64,000 nt of DNA from Leishmania mexicana MHOM/GT/2001/U1103 (Eukaryota; Euglenozoa; Kinetoplastea; Trypanosomatida; Trypanosomatidae). The notes beneath the pieces are model-generated. The model did not search any database. It saw nothing but the letters and a program-made list of their open reading frames with translations, and was not told where the DNA came from. The stretch is from positions 1,073,556 to 1,137,555 of the forward strand of contig NC_018332.1 in assembly GCF_000234665.1 (NCBI RefSeq). The letters run 5' to 3'. A program made the translations under genes and the position numbers. Positions 9,001 to 16,491 of this stretch are shown in pieces (the first letter of the stretch is position 1; each line of letters opens with the position of its first letter).

Positions 9001-11887
9001 CGCTGCTCTTCAGCCGCGGCACCACCGCGTTGCTTGCCAGCTTCGAGGACACCTGCTTTACTAGCGACGAGTACTTCTGCACCACCTCCTGGACCGCCGG
9101 TACGTCGAGCTGGTCAAAGGGAAGCGCGTGGGTCTCTTCCGTGAAGGTGTTCCAGTCACCGATGCCGGACCACAGCTTCGCTTTGATGCTCACGTCGTGC
9201 AGCATCTCGGCCATGACCTCCACCACGGTCTCCTCGGCCCCGATCTCGATCTGGAACTCGCGCAGCTTCTTCTCGCGCGCGGCGATGCCCTCTGCCTCTT
9301 CGAGAAGGGCCTTTATGTACGCGTTTGCCTCTGCCACGTCCGCCTCGCCCGACATGACGATCGGCTGTCCCGCACGGTCGTACACGGACTCGATGCGGCG
9401 GCGCAGCTGGTCCATCTCCTCTTCAATGCTGCGGCTGAAGAAGCGCTGCTGTGCTTCCTTGCTGTCCTCAGTGATCTGCAGCAGCGTGCGCAGCTTGTCG
9501 AACTGCGGCCGGGTGCCGCTGCGGTACGTCTCGTCGTCTTCCTCGCTCACGTCGATCTTCTCTTCCTGCAGGAGGTTGAACAGTTCGCGCACCACGTCGT
9601 AGGAAGAGGCAATGCCGTCGAAGGAGTTCTCCAGCGAGTTGCAGTAGTCAAGGTACTCTACATAGTGTTCAATCGTCTTCGGCGTCGCGGCAAGATAGGT
9701 CGTGTGCTCCTGCAGCTCCTTGAGCAGGGTTTCGTTGCGCCGGCGCGCGATGATGGGGAGGGCCTTGTGGAAGATGTCCAAGCACGTCACCGGGCTCGGC
9801 GTGAAGAAGTCGCGCAGCCCCTCTGTCCACATCCGCATCATCCCAATGTCCGCGAAGTTTGGAATATTCGACGAGATGGACTCCGTCTGCGCCTTATAGG
9901 TGGCGAGCTGCTCGCGGAAGTAGTGCAGCGTCTCGTTGCTCTCCAGCAGCGTCTCCTCCCGCAGCTGGCTGTCGCTAATATACATCTCCTTGAACACCTC
10001 GAAGGTGTGGGCGTAGCGGTGCATCTTGGCGAAGGAGCTGGCGAGGGAGGTGTGAATGGCGGCCACGTCCTGCTTGTAGCTCTCTTCGGCCATCACCATT
10101 TCCGCCACATCTGGTCCCGCGCTGACCGTGTCGTTCCCCAGCTCGTCCTGCGCATTGCTGGTGTAGATCAGGAACGTGTTGAGCGACGTTAGCCGCGGGA
10201 TCACACCGACAGCGCGCACATAGTCCTGGAGCGCGTCCTCAATGGCCTCGCGAATCTGCACCGCCGACGGCACGAGCTCGATAGCCTGCTGGTCGACATT
10301 GTACACCACGTCGACATTCCAGAGCGGGCCTGTGAAGACGCTGGTCGTCGTAGCCGCGGCTGCACCACCACCGCGGCGAGTCTTCTCCGTTGCCACAGCC
10401 GGCGCGCTCGCCGGAACAGTGTTCGACATCTCCAGGTCGCGTCGCACGTGCGACACAGCCTTGGCGGCCAGCCCGGTGAGGCACTCCACAATAAGATAGT
10501 CGCATAGCTTGATGAAGGCGGTGAGGCGCCGGCACATCGTCTTGCGCTGCGTCAGCTCAATGTACGACGGCTGCTCCTGCATGCCCAGCTCCCGCACGTC
10601 GAGCACCTTCCGTTTCTGCTGGTCGGCGTCCTCGTAGAGCAGCTTCTGCCGCTCACGCTCGAGCTGCCAGGTGAACATGGTAGTCTTGCACGCCTGCTCA
10701 ACGTGATCACGAATACGCTTTATCATCATCTCCAACCGGCGCCGCTCCTCTTGCAAGTGCGTCTGCAGCGTCGTCGTGTACGCGTCGAGCGTGCTTGTCT
10801 CCGTGCTGGACTGGTAAAGGTCCTCGGAGGCAGCAGTTTCCAGACAGATGTTGCGCACCGCCTGCAGAGCTCCCGACAGGTTCGGGTGGGCGGCAAACAG
10901 GTGTGCGGCGAGGAACTGCCGAGTGTTTGCCGTCGCACTGCGACGTACAAGGCTTCGCCACAGAACAAAGTTGCGCCAGCGCTTGTACTCGCTAAACACG
11001 AGCATTTCGCGGATAGCATGGAAGATACGACACTCGCGCTCCCACTTGGGCAGCTCAATGAACTCGGCGCCACCCTCGGTGAAGTGCGTTACGCCGGCGG
11101 CAGAGACGGTGTAGTAGCTGCGGCCCTGTGCCTCGGTGCGGGCCATCGGCTGCAGGTCGTACGGGTTCAACGGGTCGCGAATGCCGCGAGGGCGCATCAT
11201 CAAGTAGACGAACTCGTTCGGCGAGTTCGAGGTGGACTTGTGAAAGCGTGGAATGGTGGCCAGCGCTCGCATTGCCGCAACCTCCGCAGTGCTCTTGTCT
11301 TGCGGGAGGTCGGACAAGGCGGTCGCCGCGGCGCCAGTGTTGCCGCCACCGGCACTCACTCGCCCCGACGTCAGCGGACGGAGCTTTGCCGGTGGCGCCG
11401 CCGCCGCCGCTGTGCCGCGAAGGAGTCGTGACGAGATAGACTTGGACTTGGCGGAGGCGGCGAACACCTCCTTGAGCTCTGCGTCTGTGTGACTCGGCGG
11501 GTTGAACACATGCAGCGAGTTCACCATGTGCGTCTCGCCGCGGAAGCGGGCGGAGGCGGCGGGGTCCGTCTTAGCAGCCGTGGTTACCGCCAGCTCAGCG
11601 GGCGGGTGGGGCACGAAGCTGGCAGCAGGTGACTGGCACTGCGTTAGACGATTCGGCACTCCAACCTGAGCGCCACTGCTGACACCGTCGCTGTAGAGGC
11701 GCGCCGAGAGCGGGTTCACCGTGCCACAGGCATCTGCCACATCCTTTGAGACGTGGATCGGGTTGCGCTGCGTGGCCTCTAGCTTTGTTCGCTTGGCGAC
11801 AGGCATAGTCGACGCAGCCAGCGTCACCGCGGAGGCGGACGCCGACGCCTTGAGCTCCGGCGAGCCCCGCTTCGTCTGCGAGTACAT
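1..11887 (-). CDS. Axonemal inner-arm dynein heavy chain (3' end cut by window edge)
   Basis: ATP-driven microtubule motor of the flagellar axoneme. The reading frame is open from the ATG at 11887 to base 1, giving 3962 residues. Visible in order: a low-complexity Ala/Ser-rich N-terminus; tail and linker; AAA1 with P-loop GPAGTGKT (Lys about residue 1506, near 7372) and Walker B CLDEFNRI (Asp about 1552); AAA2 GVTGTGKT (Lys about 1788); AAA3 GQTGVGKT (Lys about 2147); AAA4 GVGGSGKRS (about 2514); coiled-coil stalk with microtubule-binding tip (about 2730-3020, bases 3700-2830); AAA5/6; and a GMHENA motif close to the edge. AAA1 near residue 1500 is typical of the shorter single-headed inner-arm chains (DNAH1/3/6/7/12 group) rather than cytoplasmic or outer-arm chains. 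By comparison with that family, roughly 250-300 C-terminal residues lie outside the window. Class assignment within the group is inference. Confidence 0.97.
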   Translation of the reverse strand, partial: MYSQTKRGSPELKASASASAVTLAASTMPVAKRTKLEATQRNPIHVSKDVADACGTVNPLSARLYSDGVSSGAQVGVPNRLTQCQSPAASFVPHPPAELAVTTAAKTDPAASARFRGETHMVNSLHVFNPPSHTDAELKEVFAASAKSKSISSRLLRGTAAAAAPPAKLRPLTSGRVSAGGGNTGAAATALSDLPQDKSTAEVAAMRALATIPRFHKSTSNSPNEFVYLMMRPRGIRDPLNPYDLQPMARTEAQGRSYYTVSAAGVTHFTEGGAEFIELPKWERECRIFHAIREMLVFSEYKRWRNFVLWRSLVRRSATANTRQFLAAHLFAAHPNLSGALQAVRNICLETAASEDLYQSSTETSTLDAYTTTLQTHLQEERRRLEMMIKRIRDHVEQACKTTMFTWQLERERQKLLYEDADQQKRKVLDVRELGMQEQPSYIELTQRKTMCRRLTAFIKLCDYLIVECLTGLAAKAVSHVRRDLEMSNTVPASAPAVATEKTRRGGGAAAATTTSVFTGPLWNVDVVYNVDQQAIELVPSAVQIREAIEDALQDYVRAVGVIPRLTSLNTFLIYTSNAQDELGNDTVSAGPDVAEMVMAEESYKQDVAAIHTSLASSFAKMHRYAHTFEVFKEMYISDSQLREETLLESNETLHYFREQLATYKAQTESISSNIPNFADIGMMRMWTEGLRDFFTPSPVTCLDIFHKALPIIARRRNETLLKELQEHTTYLAATPKTIEHYVEYLDYCNSLENSFDGIASSYDVVRELFNLLQEEKIDVSEEDDETYRSGTRPQFDKLRTLLQITEDSKEAQQRFFSRSIEEEMDQLRRRIESVYDRAGQPIVMSGEADVAEANAYIKALLEEAEGIAAREKKLREFQIEIGAEETVVEVMAEMLHDVSIKAKLWSGIGDWNTFTEETHALPFDQLDVPAVQEVVQKYSSLVKQVSSKLASNAVVPRLKSSVEEWRQLLPILQALTNPSLRSEHHAKISLIIGPVADASGNTSKTLSEWANQFTIGMLLQHQILKYRDEVLLVSASATEEDKLQRQIDRVNAMWNGGGPKPPAEFQFHAHKDSKDVFTLVGASVEDVTTLLDDSTVAISTIGSSKHCQGVLRSQVDRWENRLKYMSETLEKWVELQRNWIYLENIFSSVEIRSQWKDDAQRFEKVDRFYRDLMRKAHDLPTAYRSLLINPPSFDTAAAGGGRTLKHDLETYIKELEKVLISMEKKLEEKRRAFPRFYFLSNDDLLDLLAKAKTPELMMLHMLKMFDGVKSLTLSAQNDITHMNSMEGEQVELDHQGIKARGPVEAWMDLLEREMFSTLRCRAQRCLEDYEARQDRTDWMFQHPVQLVLIVEQLLWTRSVEEALDKIDSPQLMLRMRDEQRRNLEVLAELTTRNLSKVQRVLLSTIITIDVHGRDLVEEMCDSGVAESLEFGWTKQLRVYWEKDADGNGTVFIRQNNSRFVYGYEYLGAQGRLVITPLTDRIYMTVTGALKLHLGASPAGPAGTGKTETVKDLAKNLARQCIVYNCSDGVTYKMMEKFFSGLIQTGAWACLDEFNRINIEVLSVIASQLLEIKLALQNAQETFTFQGTPDVRVRATYGAFVTMNPGYAGRTELPDNLKILFRPVAVMTPDFRMIAEVILYSEGFKNAHDLSLKITQLYKLSSEQLSPQDHYDFGMRALKSILVMAGDLKRSQPEVEEDLTLIVACNDSNVPKFVAEDIPLFRGIMQDLFPGVSFPEREYQELLPAMQRIMSEKKLVDAGQWVKKGIQFYETLIVRHGVMLVGVTGTGKTEARQCIAEALTDLAVAGSANKMARPVIQFVLNPKSVLLHELYGQLDVNTNEWKDGVLAAIAKECVRASEVSSDHRWMVFDGPVDTLWIESLNSVLDDSKLLCLDSGERIKLPDTIHMLFEVADLAVASPATVSRCGMVYVDAEDLPWNAVASQWSETKLAAAGAQPQCRAYIISLFDAYVEKGLTWLKQLPASACLIRAGDINIVQSLCDLFTALMRVNKVQLMADPVSEAPPPSDDPMFRERNEICNAIFAFSFVWSVGGNVDHAAMESFDTMARTLLESVARFPNYGSVYDYTINFSTRLLVPWESLVPEFTYNPATPYFNILVPTVDTVRYSTIAQTLLQCKKPILFNGQTGVGKTFIMADCLQRNKESLQLSLVTFQFSAQTSSERTQELIEAKLKPKRKNLLGAAPGKSVVLFIDDLNMPAVEVFGASPPIELLRQLMGQGGFYDRKLAGMWKTVQDVTVVSACGPPEGGRNPVTPRLTRLFHLLQVATLTDDSMKRIFGSILRGFIEAKNFAREVKDMAPSLVMATVDVFNTIRDALRPRPTTPHYTFNLRDLSKVFQGMTQVIPRVCRDTATFVRLWLHEVMRCFYDRLATVEDRRYFVEDVLAETASRVSPGAAESLIASPALWADFTRFGSVEKVYEEVPEAQRLAQVLEEYQDDYNATEATAKPDDASGGTTTVQASQLGLVFFKDHCEHIARIIRILRQPRGNVLLVGVGGSGKRSLTRLASFIGGCRIFETSVGKGYSMNDFHEFLLEVYTYAGVKNEPCVMLLSDNQIIDEAMLEDVNNILNSGEVPSLFNAEEREKRVNACIEAAQQHGISSREDIYNFFINRVRDNMHVALCMSPVGDMFRTRCRQFPSLTNCCSVDWFDEWPREALEGVARRLLQDIAHAVPASFHEKLPQLCVDVHAATTEMVQQYYDELRRRYYITPTSYLEFIETYKALLQSRRSRVEAQLAQVENGTEKMRETEETITKMKVEIEEKQPQLEKASAETQAVVADLKVRQAKAAEVQVQVRAQQDSATVQQHDASQIAAEANARLAEAKPIIDKAKAALDTIQASDLNELRSFANPPSAVLKTTQACMTMFDAKDFNGAWSGNTDWKGAREFLSHRSLLDMIRGYPTDNVKPAILQKVQKYINDPEFTVEVCSSKGSQTCGSLCAWVHAVNEYSKVVKEVAPMRQAAAEAEQHLAATNAKLHAAQQQLKEVEKELSDLEQRYQGSVAKKNDLEKGLQLCIIRLRNAETLSGSLRSEGARWTENIKLLKAQLTVLPLQVFMASASVAYFGAFTPAFRQRLIAQWTVQLAERGCEVGDFSLTAVLGDPVDTLNWQVNGLPSDETSTENAIVAMLSTAPRRWPLFIDPQEQAVKWLLRQFQQTQAASGSGAVASKNRNMLRVVKLTDPTWMRTLELQIRLGGVVIIDDVGESLDPALEPLIARRVFTADSGGLQIQLTPQSGPIDYHPNFRMFLCSKLPNPVYLPDISTRVTLLNFTVTMEGLSEQMLGEVVSIEQRSMEEEKNSIIQRIAQGQRRLKAIEESILERLQSTKGNILDDEDLIHELQSAQSSAEVISRSQAEASEKMLTISTVRERYRSVAVRAALLFFVLADVGRMDPMYQYSLQYFVKLVQHEVEGTTKPPEYMEADPAMLEDHLHAAISNLTRATYTQICRGLFNKDKTILSLLIATAIARQDGVIADEEWQYFVRATAFVASELPEQSPALASWMNRVQWELAEALSRTVPTFHDLIASMESEPEAWREYAQSDMPHSATLPGDWQSRLHLFQRVLLIRCFREEKLSFALSDYVHQTMGAEFTEMPPMDLTRTLKDSTAHTPIVFILSQGADPMEALQSLAKAEERELQCVSLGQGQSENAKRLIATCRKSGAWALLQNCHLSKTFMPELSAAVASLQPDAAGATEIHEDFRLWLTSMPTDFFPVFVLQSSVKLTNEPPTGLRANMLRCFGELTPQEYETFGDEAIGGKELKGRAFKKLLYGLCFFHSVVLERRKFGPLGWNVKYEWNDTDFHVSKQWLRLFFEEQEAIPWESLEYIIGQINYGGRVTDPQDRGTLLTILRNYLCPRILEEGHRFCEEGQYIVPASGTLAEAQEHIQAMSLVDEPAIFGMHENANLRYQLQTSEYLLTKIVSIQPRLVGSAGGSGATPEEEVRRKCQEFEAMLP

Positions 11888-13603
11888 GACCGACGTGAAA
11901 CACCTACGCGCCGAGCCAGAGCAAGGACGACAGCCCGACGCGTCACCCGGGTGAGGAAGGCGAGATTGGGGAGTTTGGTGCGGGCCGACAGGTGCCCAGT
12001 AGCCGAATGGCAAGCGACCCAGCGCACGTGTGCCTAGGACCTTCAAGTGGATGGGTGAATCAATATGTCCACTCCGGTGATGGAGGTGAAGTGGAGGCGA
12101 CACGCTGTAACCTCAGAGAGAGCGAGAGTGAGCACGACGCACCACAGCCTAGTGATGATGCGTGGAGAAGCAGAGCAAACGGAAAAGAAGAGCCACGCTG
12201 ATGTCTTCACCGCTCGCAGGGCCACGTGAGGACACGCAGTAGACGTGCTCGATCCCTTCCCTTCCCGTCAGAGTAAAGGCTGCCGCCCGTCTACTGTGTG
12301 CGAGAGAATACGCAAGCTCCCTACTGACACAAGCACACGCGCCGGCACACGCCAGACTGGCAACGGGAAAATAGAGGTAGGGAGACAGGCAGAGGCCGAC
12401 TCTGCCGCTTCTCCTTTCCTCTTCTCACAATCAACGTCACTGAATATCTCGAGTCACTTGTGCTGTCGACTTCGCTCTGTGCGTGCGCGCGCGGAGGCTG
12501 CTGGCGTCCTGCTTGCTGCACTACCAGTGAGGTGGCGGATACGTACACACGTGCTATTCTGACTTCTCATTCACTTTGGTGCCCGTTACACTGGTGTGAG
12601 GGGGACAGCGAGCGGGTGTGCGTGTGTCGCCGTGACAGCGCAGTCCCGGCACCATACCAGAGGAGTGAGGGAAGAAAAAAGACGAGGGACATGGAGGCGG
12701 TGACGCATGTTGGCGGGCAGCTGGGAAGTGACTCTCAGAGGCAGCCGCGCTACGAGACAGTGCGTACCGGCTCACTTCGACAGGGGGCACGCGGTAACGT
12801 CATTTCCTTCCAACGCTGCGCGCTCATCGGAGTTATGCAGTTGCGGAGAAAGAGGAACAGCAAACCGGGGAAGGGCCTGCACCAGAGTGGCACCCACCTC
12901 TCCCCAGTGCGCAGTAAGTCCGATCGGGCTTTTGCCGCACCGTGCGCGTAAATCGTCACTGTTGCTGGAATACAGTTCAACGCTCCTCCACCGCCCTGCA
13001 ACCTTCCCCCCTCCCGGGGATACGGAAAAAGCACAAGCCCTCAGTGGGGGGTGCCGGACACGACAAGAGGGTGGGGGTGGGGACGAGAGATAGAGGAGAC
13101 AGGGAAAGTGAAAGCAGTCACACACACCAACGAGCGAGCGAGCGGCAGACAAAGCGGCAGTGATGAAGGGGGTGGCCAACATGGTTTAAGAGACAAGCGA
13201 GATGCGAGGTGACTGGGGGAGAGGGGAGAGGGACAGCACAGACGGCGCGTTACACACACTCGGTTACATCATTGGAGCGCTGACAGTCTCACTCTCGCCT
13301 TCCGACTCTCTCGCAGCTGCTCTTCATATTGCACATGCGACACCGATGCCGACACACGTGATGGCATCCCAGGCGAGCATGCGACATGGGAGCGCGGCGT
13401 GTGCGAAAGAGAGAACAAGCGCCACGAAAATGAGTATAAAAACGAGGACAAGATGGTGTCCACCATTGCCTGCCCCGCCACTAGTGTACATCGATTTAGC
13501 CCATACATACATACTGATACGCACCGGGTACGCGTGTGCACTGTACGGCCCTTCCTTTTTGTGGCGCGTCTCCGTATCTGAGGTGGGCACCCGCCGCACT
13601 CCC
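11888..13603. other. Intergenic spacer
   Basis: About 1.7 kb between the dynein start and the stop of the next gene. It should hold the dynein 5' UTR and splice acceptor and the 3' UTR of the upstream gene. It is GC-rich with purine runs around 13060-13230. No conserved-looking reading frame was seen. Confidence 0.6.
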
Positions 13604-14761
13604 TTAGGCCTCTGCCGCCGGCTGATCGGCGTGGCTCGGTGATACAGGGGTGGTGGCAGCGTCAGTAGGAGATGAGACGTCGCCTTCCGCGTCGGCACCA
13701 GAGGCGACGGCCGCAACTAGGGAGGCACAGGCACCCTCCGCCTCCTCCGCGATTCGCATGCGCTGCGCCTCTTCCTCCAAAACCGCGGCGAAGGTCTCGA
13801 ACTGCAGGGAGTACTCGATGACATCTCTCATGAATGGCGGAACCTCTTTGTACGTGTGCCGCAACCGCCCAGTAACGGTGTCGTACCGCAGGTACCCTTC
13901 GCTGATGCCGTGTGCCCCAACGGCGCAGGCCAGGAAAATTCGTCGGAATATGATGTCCTCTTCGCTCTCCGTCTCGCCTCGAATGGCGCATACACGTTGC
14001 CACAGAGGCACTGCTTCACGGATGTCCAGCACGGATGACTTGGCCTGCTGCAGGGCATCGAACTTTGCGGCAATAAGGCGCAGCTGCGCAACGTGCGGTA
14101 GTACATCGGGGAACATCCCCCGTGCGCGTAAAAGCAGCCGCTGTTCCGCTCCCCATGTCTCCTCACGCAGCTGGGCGAGGAAAACCATCGTGGCACGGTT
14201 GTACTCGTCTTCAAAGCTGCGCCGAGCCTGCGCCTCGAGCCACACAAGCTCGTCGGTGACCCCAAATATCGCTTGGTAGTAGGCGCGGGCAACGCCCATG
14301 AAGGACTTCGCCTCCAGTTCCAGCACGTCGGCATACTCGGCCGCTTCCTGCGCCACTATAAGTTCAATTACATCATCTGCGTCGCGCTTCGGCTTCGCAG
14401 GTGCAGCACACAGACGTTCTTGTGCACGAAGGCGAAGCTTGTGATTCACTGAGTGGATACCAATGCGTCGCGGGCCATGCGTGCACGCAGACGGCGCGCA
14501 CGCCACCTCAGCATTGGCGGCGCTCGTGTAAAAGGATAGGTCTTGGAAGACGTTTGTGCAGTAATGTTCCAGCCGCGAAGGAGGTGGCCGCTTCACGCGG
14601 GCGGTGAAGCGCGCATGGGACGCCTTGTATTGATTACGTGCCTCTGCGTACTGCTGCGTGTACGTTTGCTGGATGAGAGCGGCCAGGCTCTCCGCTGTTG
14701 AAGCGCTCTCACCCTCGCGTGGGGGCGACTTCGCAGAGGTGGTGTTAACGACGATGGACAT
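13604..14761 (-). CDS. Hypothetical protein, 385 aa
   Basis: I do not recognise this protein. The ATG at 14761 opens a frame with normal amino-acid composition and a TAA stop at 13604-13606. The protein looks soluble and largely helical, rich in Ala, Glu and Arg through residues 120-330, with no obvious membrane segment or signal peptide. The C-terminal 35 residues are low complexity (Ala, Ser, Thr, Pro). A purine-rich tract on the plus strand at 14797-14845 is a pyrimidine tract on the coding strand, followed by an AG at 14794-14793, so a 5' UTR of about 32 nt is plausible and supports this start. Coding status is likely because of length and composition; function is unknown. Confidence 0.8.
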   Translation of the reverse strand: MSIVVNTTSAKSPPREGESASTAESLAALIQQTYTQQYAEARNQYKASHARFTARVKRPPPSRLEHYCTNVFQDLSFYTSAANAEVACAPSACTHGPRRIGIHSVNHKLRLRAQERLCAAPAKPKRDADDVIELIVAQEAAEYADVLELEAKSFMGVARAYYQAIFGVTDELVWLEAQARRSFEDEYNRATMVFLAQLREETWGAEQRLLLRARGMFPDVLPHVAQLRLIAAKFDALQQAKSSVLDIREAVPLWQRVCAIRGETESEEDIIFRRIFLACAVGAHGISEGYLRYDTVTGRLRHTYKEVPPFMRDVIEYSLQFETFAAVLEEEAQRMRIAEEAEGACASLVAAVASGADAEGDVSSPTDAATTPVSPSHADQPAAEA

Positions 14762-14792
14762 GACCTATCTGCGTCCGTGGGCCCTTGCTACA

Positions 14793-14845
14793 CTGGACCG
14801 AGGGAAAGAGAGAGGCCCAGTCGCAGGAAGAGAAGAAGCGTGCAA
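14793..14845 (-). promoter_or_regulatory. Candidate trans-splice acceptor region
   Basis: The coding strand has a pyrimidine-rich tract (complement of the purines at 14797-14845) and then the first AG at 14794-14793, about 32 nt before the ATG at 14761. This is the expected arrangement for spliced-leader addition in trypanosomatids. Predicted by eye only. Confidence 0.4.
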
Positions 14846-15192
14846 GATAAAAATGGGGAGCAAACGCAGGAGAGTATCATGAGCAGTGCCAACCGGTGCG
14901 CGCTGTGCCACGACGCCGTCCGCACGTAGATCCACCGAAACGCCACACCGCAGCTAAGCAACTGAGTCAACCTTTAAGCACCACACCGTGAGGTGCATAT
15001 GTCAACGCGCGGTCTGCGTGCTCGCAGCGTGGTAAAAGATTCATGATGTTGTCATCGTCTGTCGCAGATAGCACGCTCGCGCTGTTTCCCTTCTCGTTGT
15101 ACTTGGCCTGGCCCAATGTCGTGCTTCAGCGAAGCCACAGACAGAGAGAGACGCGCAAGAGAAGGAAAAGCAAGAGCGCACATACACGCACC

Positions 15193-15226
15193 GCGTCCCT
15201 CAGACTAGCTAAAGCTAGCGGGACGC
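15193..15226. other. Inverted repeat / hairpin
   Basis: GCGTCCC pairs with GGGACGC, and inside it CTAGC pairs with GCTAG around a TAAA loop, with a small bulge between the stems. It lies in an intergenic spacer. Its role is unknown. Confidence 0.5.
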
Positions 15227-15289
15227 ACGCCTCCAGTGGGCATCCTCATTTTTCTTTTACTCCAACGTGTCCATTCGACTACGACCAGG

Positions 15290-15694
15290 TCAGTCAACCG
15301 ACATAAACGCATGCGCACACACCACCAGCTTCTGCTGCATTGCGGCTAAATCCTGGTCGCCTAGGATGAGCCGTCTTACTGTAGAATCAGGGCCACACGT
15401 CGACTGGAATCGTCCGTCCTTGTCCATTCGTCGCATGCGTGCTGCGCGATCGGCGCTACACGGAGACGCGGGTACACTGCATGCCTTGATCCGAACCGGG
15501 CCACGTGCAGGGTCCTGCTCGAGGGTGAAAGCGGTGGCGTCTATCGCGCGCGTAACAGCGGGGTGGTAGTTTCTCGGTGCATGCCGGCTGAGCTCAAGGA
15601 GAAAGTTGGTCAGCTGCAGGCCAGGGCCCTCCGAGACCCTGCGCACCCTGACCCTGTGCCGCGCTACTGCCTCAGTCGCCTCAAGCCGCGGCAT
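15290..15694 (-). CDS. Doubtful small ORF, 134 aa
   Basis: An ATG at 15694 opens 134 codons. The translation has reasonably mixed composition without long low-complexity runs, unlike most spurious frames nearby. I recognise no domain. Its 5' part overlaps the GC-rich SIDER-like block, so it could equally be a chance frame inside a repeat or UTR. Confidence 0.2.
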   Translation of the reverse strand: MPRLEATEAVARHRVRVRRVSEGPGLQLTNFLLELSRHAPRNYHPAVTRAIDATAFTLEQDPARGPVRIKACSVPASPCSADRAARMRRMDKDGRFQSTCGPDSTVRRLILGDQDLAAMQQKLVVCAHAFMSVD

Positions 15695-16450
15695 CCCACA
15701 CTATGATGCGGTGACTCGCCACAGGAGAGTCGGAAGGGTTCGATGGTGGAACTCGAGAGCACCCTCGTCATGCTTCCGGCATCTGCGCCTCATCAGCCCT
15801 CCAGGTCGGATGCAGCAGATGCCGCATGCTTCGCACACATGTACTGTGAGGCGCATTCGTATTGGGCCTTCTCGCGCCTTGTTCGTCCATCACTCCTGCT
15901 CTTTGGACCTCTGGGCACCTTGCTTGGATGCGATGCACCATGCCAGCTGTGCTTGACAGCACCTGCGCCCAGTACTCACATTTTTGCATCCTGAGGCCTG
16001 TTTCAGGATGACGCAGGTGTCTGAGGAGGGAGAGTCTTCTGTCCTCCTCCTCCTCCTCCTCCGTCTATGTCGCAGGGAGGGGGCGTGTCTGGATGTTGTG
16101 CCCGCATGCCTCTCGGCAGGTTGGATGCCGCTATTAGCCTGCGGCAGCAGGCGGCATTCCACCCTCTCTCGAGCCCGCACGCTTTCGAGAAGCGTGGGCG
16201 GGTCAAGCGGAAGGGGCCTGCGCATGAGCAGCCCAGCACCGACGTGGAAAGAAGACGGAGTGACCGCCACCACTGGCGCTAACATTCCTGCCGCTTCCGC
16301 AGCACGCGCCTGCCCTCTGCAGGCCCCAACGTCACCACCGTGATTCTTCTCTTACGGATTCCCCGACGCACCGACGCCACTCTCGCTCCCGCCCTTCACA
16401 GCACCCACAAGCCGCTCCGATGTAGCCGCCGGATCATCTCCCTATGCGGG
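15600..16450. repeat. Possible SIDER-type degenerate retroposon
   Basis: This is a GC-rich, complex-sequence block in a UTR-type spacer, unlike the simple purine/pyrimidine sequence around it, and it includes a hairpin at 15987-16010. Leishmania spacers commonly carry degenerate SIDER retroposons of about 0.5 kb. I see no second copy of this block in the window, so the call rests on position and texture only. Confidence 0.25.
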
Positions 16451-16491
16451 TTGAAGTCGAACAGGTGCACCACAGGTGCGGCGTTGTTTCA

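Larger units (their letters stand above)
14846..16491. other. Intergenic spacer with SIDER-like GC-rich block
   Basis: This spacer separates COG8 from the 385-aa gene. It contains a weak reading frame (15290-15694), two short hairpins (15193-15226 and 15987-16010), and a GC-rich block from about 15600 to 16450 that is less low-complexity than ordinary spacers here. Confidence 0.5.

Noticed and set aside
11888..13603. Short frames on both strands in the dynein upstream spacer
   Set aside because: Translations are low complexity (Ser, Arg, Cys, Leu) as expected from purine/pyrimidine tracts; none is supported.
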